NCBI GenBank assembly: GCA_014281115.1
Contig: JACONQ010000005.1
Coordinates: 3,844,001-3,908,000 of the forward strand
From: Laburnicola sp. R22_1
Taxonomy: Eukaryota > Ascomycota > Dothideomycetes > Pleosporales > Didymosphaeriaceae
Length of the DNA: 64,000 nucleotides
Direction of reading: 5' to 3'
Below, piece by piece: positions 56,742 through 64,000 of the stretch (its first letter is position 1; every line of letters starts with the position of its first letter). The notes under the pieces were generated by a model. It was not told where the DNA came from, did not search any database, and saw only the letters and a list, made by a program, of their open reading frames with translations. Position numbers and translations under genes: made by a program.

Positions 56742-58217
56742 ATGGACAGACGCGCGGAGGAGCTGGCAACCCTGAAAACGATATATCCTGAACTCGTAAT
56801 ATACGGAGAAGACTCCGTGCGTATAGAGTTGCCAATCACACTACAGGCGCCACTACACATCGTGGCTCAATCTCAACCCCTGAACCATCGAATTCTTTCA
56901 CATTTGCCGCCGATTTCGATCACCTTCACCTTACCAGTCGGCTATCCGTGCGACGCGCCGCCGGCCGTAAAGCTGGCATCCACTGCTTCTTGGTTGCCAA
57001 ATGCAACCGCAGAGGAGCTGGAGACAGTCGCCACTACTTTCTGGGAGAAGTACGGTCGATGCGAGGTCCTTTTCGCGTACATCACCCACGTCCTGGAAGC
57101 CGCGGAAACGAATTTCGCTCTGGACCAACTCGTTGTATCGTCAGACTGTTTTCCACAACTCGTCGACTACGATCGCCAAACAGCACGCGACGTGTTCAAC
57201 AAGGGCTCCCACGACTGTACCATCTGCCTGACGCCCAAGCCCGGTCACAAATGCCATTGCATGGAGCGCTGCAGTCACATATTCTGCGTGGAATGCCTAC
57301 AGGACTATTATAATACTGCTATTGAGACCGGTGATGTGAACAAGGTCCAGTGCCTCTCTCCGAACTGTGGGACAGAGAACGATGGGATTCGCGCGCGACG
57401 CGTAAAGAGGGCACGTCACATTTCTCCCCGCGAGCTTCTGCGAATCCCGTTGGAGCGAGCGATAGTCCAGCGCTATGTCGATATCAAGCGTAAGAAGCGT
57501 TTAGAGTCCGATACAACAACAATCTGGTGCCCCCGAAAATGGTGCCAGGGCGCTGCAAAGGGCAGCAGGTACCCGAGGTCCACAGTACCTCTCGAAGAAA
57601 TGGACGAGTCAGATGCCGAAGGTGAAACCACAATACCGCTTCCAATACCACCAGCAGCAACCGCGCCCGACGCCAATGAGACCCCGGAAGAGCAAAAGAT
57701 CCGACTAAAGTACGGTGATCGCCTCTCCGTCTGCGACGACTGCGGCTTCGCTTTCTGCAACGTTTGTCATACAACATGGCATGGCGAACTGTTATGGTGC
57801 TACCCAGAACGCAACGTCGCTCAAGTCACTGCTGAAGAGCAAGCCTCCCTGGATTATATCGCTACGCACACTTCTCCCTGTCCGATGTGTAAAGCGCCTG
57901 TGTCTAAGACTGAGGGCTGCAACCACATGACCTGTGGTATGTGCGAATACCATTTTTGTTACTTGTGCTCAACAGGCCTTGATCGGGAGAACCCGTATAA
58001 GCACTTTGGCACCGAAAGCACTCCGTGCTATGATCGGCTTTGGGTACTGGTCGAAGGTGGAGAGGAAGATGAGGGTATCTTCACACATGGGGTGCGCGGT
58101 GAAGAAATCATGACGCGTCGGCGTGCGGAGGAGGAGCGTCGACAGGAGCACTGGCGCTTGGTAGAGGAGCGTAGAGTGGCCTTTGAACAGCAGATGGGCG
58201 CGCGGCTTCATTTGTAA
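56742..58217 (+). CDS. ITT1: RWD-RBR E3 ubiquitin ligase (Itt1/RNF14-like)
   Basis: RING-between-RING ligase that passes ubiquitin through a cysteine thioester before substrate. 491 aa, no intron. The RWD domain is at about residues 1-125 (EELATLKTIYPE at the start), RING1 from C159 (DCTICLTPKPGHKCHCMERC, SHIFCVECLQDYY), the IBR at about 265-345 (WCPRKWCQ, VCDDCGFAFCNVCHTTWHG) and RING2 from C380 (CPMCKAPVSKTEGCNHMTCG, YHFCYLC). C393 in EGCNHMTC is the expected catalytic cysteine. A charged helical tail follows (RRRAEEERRQEHWRLVEERR). The frame is open upstream to 56,526, but ATG 56,742 is chosen because the RWD domain begins right after it. Shares a 405 bp divergent promoter region with the protease gene. 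Confidence 0.93.
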   Translation: MDRRAEELATLKTIYPELVIYGEDSVRIELPITLQAPLHIVAQSQPLNHRILSHLPPISITFTLPVGYPCDAPPAVKLASTASWLPNATAEELETVATTFWEKYGRCEVLFAYITHVLEAAETNFALDQLVVSSDCFPQLVDYDRQTARDVFNKGSHDCTICLTPKPGHKCHCMERCSHIFCVECLQDYYNTAIETGDVNKVQCLSPNCGTENDGIRARRVKRARHISPRELLRIPLERAIVQRYVDIKRKKRLESDTTTIWCPRKWCQGAAKGSRYPRSTVPLEEMDESDAEGETTIPLPIPPAATAPDANETPEEQKIRLKYGDRLSVCDDCGFAFCNVCHTTWHGELLWCYPERNVAQVTAEEQASLDYIATHTSPCPMCKAPVSKTEGCNHMTCGMCEYHFCYLCSTGLDRENPYKHFGTESTPCYDRLWVLVEGGEEDEGIFTHGVRGEEIMTRRRAEEERRQEHWRLVEERRVAFEQQMGARLHL

Positions 58218-58793
58218 CTTTATATCATAGATGGATGATAGGAACAGTCAAAGAAAGAAGAGAGTGGCTCTGTCAAATGGTGCATGTTGCATAGTAGCAC
58301 GGGGACTTCCCAGGTTGGTTAGCACAAGGCAACAGCGCCACGGGACGCCCGGCTCCCTTCAAACCCCACCCACGCATCTAGTGCACCTTCAATGTGAAAG
58401 AACCTCACTTTGTGCTTTAAGCATCTTTTCCGAACTTGTTGTTTGGTGCGCGTCTTTTTCTTGCAGCTTTGCATGATGAATTGTTAACCATGGAGCGTCC
58501 CGCCGACAGCGGCGGCAGCGACGATTAGCTTCATTGGCGGGAGAAGATCAGCCTGGAAGAAGGGTTAGTCGCGCCTCTGAACATCAGAAAGTTTCTCGAT
58601 TGGCTATTATCAAAAATCATGACCTCCAATACACCATGGACATCTAATCCGAGCACTGAACAGCACTGCTTTCGACCCCAAAGCACTTTGATAACAGTCA
58701 GTACTAGTGCCACTTATCCGGTGGAACTATTACGCCCATCATTCTGTCGCCTTCAGACCAGTCTACTTTCAACTGCTTGCTGCCGCCCCCGAC
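58218..58793. other. Intergenic, no supported gene
   Basis: Lies between the ligase and LPMO 3' ends (convergent). Nothing recognised. Confidence 0.6.
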
Positions 58794-59634
58794 TTAACAG
58801 GTAATCGGGGCAGGCCCAGGGATCGAATACGGCTTCCCACCCATGCACGGCTGGCCCCTGTTGTCATATACGTTGACTTGAATACCAGGATCATTCGCCT
58901 TGTATGCACCAGGGAAAGAGACGGTATTGCGGCCTTTTTTCGTTCCGGAGCCTGTCACACGGATCTGGGCACACTCCATGTAAAACTGTGCACCACCTTT
59001 GACGTACGTTAGCTTTAGAAAGAAAACTTGAACGAGGAATCATGGTACCTTGGTTCTGCGCACCGTGCAGGGCGATGAGCTCGACGCGCATCAGGTAGTC
59101 ACCTGGTGCTATGCAAGTTGGCATAGTGAAGTAATGCCAGCCCTTGTTTTCGATCATGGTGTCCACGGCCCATTTGCCGTTGCTGAGGCCATCGTGGGCT
59201 ACTTTGAACCATTGGAGACCAGTGGTGCCGGTAGTGGCTGCGCTGTTGACTTTGGCGAGGTAGTATTGGATTGGACCTGGTGGCTGTTAGAACATGGGCG
59301 TATGGTAATTCGTTGTAAAAGAAGGTCACCCACCCTTATGGCTCTTTGCAATAGGGTGATCGGGATCATTTGCGCTCTGCGCGCCACCGATGACATGGCC
59401 CCACCATGCTCCCACTTTGGCTCCGGCGGGAATGCTTATGACGGTGCTATCCTTGTGCTTGATGTCTTTGTTGCAGGCGAACGATGCGTCGTTAACGCTG
59501 GTGATAGGGTAGTCTGAGTCTGGGGCTCGCACGCCCTTGAGTTGACCCTGCTCGACGCCGTTGACAGAGACCTTCTGGAAGATGCTGTGAGCGGAGACGG
59601 TAGTTTCCAGAACGGCGAGGAGTTGAAGCTTCAT
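58794..59634 (-). CDS. AA9 lytic polysaccharide monooxygenase
   Basis: Copper enzyme secreted to oxidatively cleave cellulose or related glucans. Exons are complement(59334..59634), (59049..59276) and (58794..58996); the introns are 57 and 52 bp (GTGGGT and GTACCA donors). The product is 243 aa. A 15-residue signal peptide ([15 protein letters not shown]) leaves His16 as the mature N-terminus. The copper histidine brace is H16 and H80 (WWGHVIGGA). Active-site H171, Q180 and axial Tyr182 ([11 protein letters not shown]) are present, as are the usual cysteines (C54, C184 region, C-terminal C). Splicing restores [13 protein letters not shown] and [11 protein letters not shown]. There is no cellulose-binding module: the protein stops after the catalytic domain. 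Confidence 0.95.
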
Positions 59635-61152
59635 GGCGATGTATTTGGGAGTAGACAAGCTCAAAACTGGGGTTCGGCGAGCGGAGCCTTCGTTATGTAC
59701 TCCGTGGTCGCACACTCCATTTCAGCCCCACCGCCGCGAAAGCGAATGACTTGGTCGTTTCATTTAAAGAAGAAGCCTTGATATGACATGAGATAAAAAC
59801 AGTTATTGGTATGTCCAACTCGACGGGAGTGGCTGAGGCGCTAGGCGAGTATAACCGGTAGATTGAAATTACCATACCGCGGCACTTCAAAATCCGGGGT
59901 AATGCAGCACTGTATGCTAGATTGAGTGGGATTTTTCATGCTACCTAAAGTGCATACTTTTCTGTCCGCGTGCTCCGTGTCGGATCTCGCCCCTGTGAAC
60001 TACCGTATAGTAGGCCAAGTCCGCATACTACGTGGTGGAAGTCGCATGAATTTGTAAAACAGACATTGTGGGTAGCATGCCTCCGACGGAAAGAATCTGT
60101 CGCGACTTTGTGTCGCATGTTAACATGGCGCATTCAAATGGCCACCGTTGAGAGGCTTCGATTTTAGTACCGAAGCAAAAGTTGCGATTTTCGATGCATG
60201 TAGTTCAGCAGTTTAGCAGTCTGCGTCGATATTACCACCCTAGTATGGCAATGGAAGCTCAAAGGCGTAGAAGAGTAAACATAAGGGAAAGGAACTTTGC
60301 TGTTGAGCAAGGCGTTATCCCAAACTCTTCTTAGTGATTATTTCTTTCGGGTTAGGGTTCACCTTTTAGCATCTGGCACTTTGATGGTGAGTTATCCAGA
60401 GAATAAAGCTATCCGTCCCGGGTTAACACAGTAACTAGACTTGAGTTCTATTATTATGAAATGGGGGTTTCCACGTCACCAACGTTAAATAACTCCTTAT
60501 GGAAACATACAATCCGTCTCCCAGACATCATATACGAATGAATGACCTCTGAAAATTGAATATCGGAACGAGCGAATTTCAGTTAAATGGATTCCATATG
60601 AGTATGCAATGAAACCTTACAAGTGTTATTGGGTCCGAAAGCTTTTTGAAACGGTTCCGCTTCGCAAAAATGTGCCAAAGATTACCAACAGCTACAGTAT
60701 CGCTCAATATTCCCTATCCAGATCAGATAAATCTTTACTCTTCACTTCCGACGCCGACCTTCTTTGATCACTTACAAGATCGGGCTTTTGGGAAACAAAT
60801 TACTGCCATTTTGTAGGTAAATGCGAAAACAACCTTCGTAATGTCACACACAGAGGTAGCATCACCAGCTGGTGAGAGACCCGTATAGGGGGGGGCCGAT
60901 TTTGTTTTCGGATGACCCCTGGGCGCGTGCACCCAATCTTACCTTGCTAATAAAACATGGCCTTGTTATGAAGTCTCATGCTATGTAAAAGTTTGAGGTG
61001 AGTTCAAACAGGGACGAAGAGATGGAAAGATGCATGTGTTCTGGCTGACGGACAGGGCACGTGATATTGCACGCCACTTTGATTACGTCATCAACGCCGA
61101 ATAAGCCCCGGCCCCGCATTTCAAGGTCTGACACCGCCACCATCAAGTTACC
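59635..61152. other. Intergenic, no supported gene
   Basis: Host-like composition. Only short frames on both strands; holds one copy of a short dispersed sequence at 60,871-60,915. Confidence 0.55.
60871..60915. repeat. Short dispersed repeat, copy 1
   Basis: GGTGAGAGACCCGTATAGGG, a G/C run, then TTTTGTTTTCGGATGA. It matches 63,477-63,522 at most positions. Confidence 0.7.
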
Positions 61153-62060
61153 ATGGAACCACTAGAGCTGCACGTCGAGTACGAGTATGTATCAAATAAG
61201 TCTAGATTACCTATCTTGGCTAATGGTACCCGAGTCCATTCCATCTTTTCGCTGATGAGATCACGCTGCCTGACAAGGCGGTAGACCTGTTTCCGAACAA
61301 AATTGGCCCTAGAATCATACTCCTCCCGGATACGAAACAAATCTTGAAAATTGGTCATGGGATCACTCGCTCAGAAGCGGAAGCAATGCGCCTTTTGGCC
61401 TCCCAAACATCTGTACCTGTTCCTAGGGTCGACCGCATCGGCGAAAAAGATGACTCAGGGTATATATTTATGTCGCAATTGGAGGGACAGCCGCTGGCAG
61501 ATGCATGGCCAGAACTACCACCTGAGACCCAAGCTTCGCTAGTTCAGGAACTACGAGGCTACATCCAAGAATGGAGAACGCTTCGAGGCGATTATTACGG
61601 TGCTCTAGACCACCGACCCTGCCAAGATGTCTTCTTCAAGCACTGTCCAATGCGCACGAAAGACAAGATCGACTATGGTCCGTATACAACCAGGAGCGAA
61701 TACAATGCTGGGCTCAGGACCGCCCTGGACATGTCACGGCCCCCAGGGACCAATGACGCAAGAGACGAGCTTATTCTACGAGAGATCGAAACTCTCCAAG
61801 ACCCTACCATCCTCTTCACGCATGGTGACGTTCACCGCGACAACATCCTGGTCCATGATGGAAAGATCTCTGGGATACTTGATTGGGGTACCTCGGGATA
61901 CAGCATCAAGGATAGAGAATTTTACGAAGCACGGTCAAGAGCAAGAAATCCAGATTGGATAGCAGCTCTTGACTCCATCTTCGCTGGAGAAGTTGACATG
62001 GCCGCCTATTCGATTCTGAAGGACTTTGACAAGGAGCTTGTAGCGTACAGTGGGTTTTAA
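61153..62060 (+). CDS. APH-fold phosphotransferase (kinase-like)
   Basis: Aminoglycoside/choline-kinase-fold protein; fungal members have mostly unknown small-molecule or protein substrates. Exons are 61153..61184 and 61235..62060; the 50 bp intron has a GTATGT donor, a GCTAAT branch-like site and a CGAG acceptor. The product is 285 aa. It has a phosphate-anchor-like region with Lys (RIILLPDTKQILKIGHGIT), SEAEAMRLLASQTSVPVPRV, FMSQLEGQPL, catalytic loop H207-G-D209-V-H211-R-D-N214-I-L-V and metal-binding D227-W-G. The first exon encodes only ten residues, so the start is the least certain part. Convergent with the next gene. Same superfamily as the pseudogene at 39,755 but clearly diverged. 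Confidence 0.85.
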
Positions 62061-62104
62061 ACGACTCTGAGTAGCGTTCTATTTAGCAAGACAACAATTT
62101 CCCG

Positions 62105-62563
62105 CTACCTCGTATTAGCTACCCATCTTCGGCCTAAGGTCTGTGCCAATGTCGTCGCCGATTTTCCCACAAGTCCGCTCACCCAATCAGATGTCCCTGG
62201 TGGAACCAATTCCTCAGCTTCAAGGGCGATTAGAGAGTTCACCGTCCAATCTTGACACCGATCTCTACCGTTTCTTGGTGGTGGCTCGATTCCAATGATG
62301 GAAGTGGCTCGCACATATTGACTGGCAGGGATAGTAACGACCTGGAAATACCCCTCGGAACTTGGACTGAGGACGGCAACGCCATCGCGCCGGTCGAACT
62401 GGTACCAGAGACGGTCACGATCGATGAGCGACACCTGCAATAGATTGCCTCTATCTGCGCCGGCACTATAAATTACAAATGCCCAATGCGAGCGATTATT
62501 GGGATCGTCGCCTTCGCCATACACTACGATCGAGAGCGTGTATGTAGCCATTGCTGTACTCAT
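62105..62563 (-). CDS. Small hypothetical protein
   Basis: 152 codons from ATG 62,563 (a second ATG four codons in, MATYTLSIVVYGE, is equally possible), with no intron. The translation looks like a compact alpha/beta protein: TYTLSIVVYGEGDDPNNRSH, WAFVIYSAGADRGNLLQVSL, a FQVVTIPAS strand, and a C-terminal helical part with CQDWTVNSLIALEAEELVP. The H-W-A-F-V-I and C-Q-D-W positions could be functional. It resembles the style of small fungal proteins of unknown function, but I cannot name the family. Convergent with the APH-fold kinase, 44 bp apart. Confidence 0.65.
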   Translation of the reverse strand: MSTAMATYTLSIVVYGEGDDPNNRSHWAFVIYSAGADRGNLLQVSLIDRDRLWYQFDRRDGVAVLSPSSEGYFQVVTIPASQYVRATSIIGIEPPPRNGRDRCQDWTVNSLIALEAEELVPPGTSDWVSGLVGKSATTLAQTLGRRWVANTR

Positions 62564-63584
62564 TTAACGTATGCCGCAATCTTCAATTTGCCAACTCACT
62601 TGCGTGCAAAAATGGTGTCGTACTTTGAACAGTTGACTAATATTTCGAAGGGATATGCACGACACAATAGAAGAGCGATAGAAGAAGAAGACAAACTAAG
62701 CAGTTAGGAGCTGGTGTCTTTTTCTGCAACACGACTTGAGTTGATTAATGCTCGTACAGATTTATATACAGCGAAGGGGATCCTTTTTACATTGAATTCA
62801 GAAATTTTAGCGCCGACAACTACAGAGAACTTGGTGCAGGTGGGTACTTCTCGCATGAACCCAGCTTACGTGAAGCTGTGATTCCACCATTTGGACCCAT
62901 CTGAATAGAGTGGCATGGTTTTGGGCGCATAGCCGGACTGCCATGCATCGTGAGCACGCCCGCTCACCCAACCGCGTGAATCTTGCACCCATGTTGTGAT
63001 TTCTATTTGTATTCACAATTGCCTTTTTGCAAATTGTGAGACAATCTAAGCGTCGAACCCTTGCGCAGCGTAGCGGCGCTTATATCCTGGGTAGTGTTTA
63101 GCGAGCGCGAAGCTGCGTGTTTAATATAGGGCACTCCACACACAGCGCGGTATCTCGACACGAGCCTCTTCCTAATTACAAAAGATATGTTCTATGTTTT
63201 TCCGCCCGTAATGAGTTAGGCTGTAAAATTGTCACAGATGCCGTCAGCCTTGACTTGTTTTGACTCCAGTGAACTTGATACTGTATTTCAAATTGGCACA
63301 GCGGTTGAAAGCAGAGTTGCATTGTGTAAACTCGACCGTCTCACTAGAGCACGTAGTAGCGGCTTTGCAATAGCTGTTATTGAATTCTTGTTATTGGGGC
63401 GATCTTGATTACTTATAATAGCTGACTTGTAGACGATCATGAAGGCAACAAACAGACGTGACGCAACAAGTTAGTTGGTGATATACCCGTATAGGGCGGG
63501 GCCAAATATTTTTTTCGGACGATATGTGACTCACAATGAGCCGAACCAGAGTTCAACTATACCCCTCGTCCTTCGATTTTGCCT
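62564..63584. other. Intergenic, no supported gene
   Basis: Mixed composition, no frame with recognisable product. Holds the second copy of the short dispersed repeat. Confidence 0.55.
63477..63522. repeat. Short dispersed repeat, copy 2
   Basis: GGTGATATACCCGTATAGGG, C/G run, then TTTTTTTCGGACGA. Matches 60,871-60,915 in the same orientation. Confidence 0.7.
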
Positions 63585-64000
63585 CTATGCATCTGTTATG
63601 TCCGCATCCTCTATTGAGGGCAACGGCACGTCCCTATCCTTGTCCTCCTCATCTATCTCCTCATCCTGGTCCAATGTCTCTTCTAGACCTGCCATCTCAC
63701 TCTCCTCAGAAGATTTCTCGCCAATGACTTGGCCTTGGACCACCCCTGTCATCTGACTCTCATCAGGAGTCTTTTCGCCATCATCGACTTGGTCTTGGAC
63801 CAACACAATGCCACGGTACGCCCGCTCCCTACCTCTAGGATCGAATTCCTGTGCATGATCCGCCCACAACCCTTTCAGCTCACTCCGAAAGTTTACAAGC
63901 TTCTGATGCATAGCTTGTTGGGTCCACAGGACTTCATCATTTTCCAATCCCAAGCGTTCGTTGTCTTCCGAAACCTTATTCAACGTCTCAATGCTGACCC
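63585..64000 (-). CDS. Acidic coiled-coil/repeat protein, 5' part beyond window
   Basis: The minus-strand frame is open from the right edge and ends at 63,585 (138 codons visible). First comes a helical segment (NKVSEDNERLGLENDEVLWT, QKLVNFRSELKGLWADHAQE), then two imperfect acidic repeats built on D/E-x-S-x-M-x-G-V/L and Q-x-Q/E-V (VQDQVDDGEKTPDESQMTGV; VQGQVIGEKSSEESEMAGLE), and an Asp/Glu tail. No ATG lies in view, so the start is outside. No family recognised. The helical part could be the end of a larger protein, for example a C-terminal regulatory tail, but that is guesswork. Confidence 0.6.
   Translation of the reverse strand, partial: VSIETLNKVSEDNERLGLENDEVLWTQQAMHQKLVNFRSELKGLWADHAQEFDPRGRERAYRGIVLVQDQVDDGEKTPDESQMTGVVQGQVIGEKSSEESEMAGLEETLDQDEEIDEEDKDRDVPLPSIEDADITDA

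Noticed and set aside
59050..59517. Plus-strand open frame overlapping the LPMO
   Set aside because: Lies opposite the well-supported AA9 exons.

Overview
The window comes from a filamentous ascomycete (Pezizomycotina-type) genome. Genes are compact and carry 49-103 bp GT-AG introns. The gene content is typical: an AA9 lytic polysaccharide monooxygenase, a histidine-acid phytase, a GABA/amino-acid permease relic and APH-fold kinases. Long stretches have almost no CpA and are saturated with TpA, with TAG/TAA where CAG/CAA codons are expected. This is the signature of repeat-induced point mutation (RIP). I judged base composition by eye and did not calculate it.

Layout. 1-9.6 kb is a gene-rich host block: a partial coiled-coil gene, a MoaA-type molybdenum-cofactor enzyme, a possible secreted S/P-rich protein and two hypothetical proteins. 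9.6-12.4 kb is one permease pseudogene on the minus strand, broken by two insertions, frameshifts and stops. One insertion is a 574 bp non-autonomous hAT element. 12.96-26.2 kb is a heavily RIPped block: a 12.3 kb Ty3/gypsy retrotransposon sitting inside an older AT-rich inverted-repeat structure. 26.4-28.0 kb is an intact phytase gene.

29.0-39.7 kb is a nest: a Ty1/copia element (minus strand) with a nearly intact 3.67 kb hAT transposon in its untranslated region and a truncated pogo-like element in its 5' LTR. 39.75-40.7 kb is an APH-type phosphotransferase pseudogene. 40,991-54,712 is a single 13.7 kb hAT insertion with an 8 bp target duplication. Inside it are a RIPped copia element with 5 bp duplications, an inverted solo LTR of the same family, a 1 kb TA-flanked MITE, and two pogo elements one inside the other. 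Removing the guests leaves roughly 3 kb, a normal hAT size, and its ends match those of the 574 bp element in the permease.

54.7-64 kb is host DNA again: a secreted zincin-like protease with a damaged zinc motif, divergent from an RWD-RBR ubiquitin ligase; an AA9 LPMO; an APH-fold kinase convergent with a small hypothetical gene; and an acidic repeat protein that runs off the right edge.

The host genes do not form an obvious pathway or cluster. The main story is transposon stratigraphy: at least eight mobile elements from four superfamilies, in up to three nesting levels, with target-site duplications giving their order of arrival. Three pogo-like families share a 17 bp-period duplicated motif in otherwise unrelated terminal repeats.
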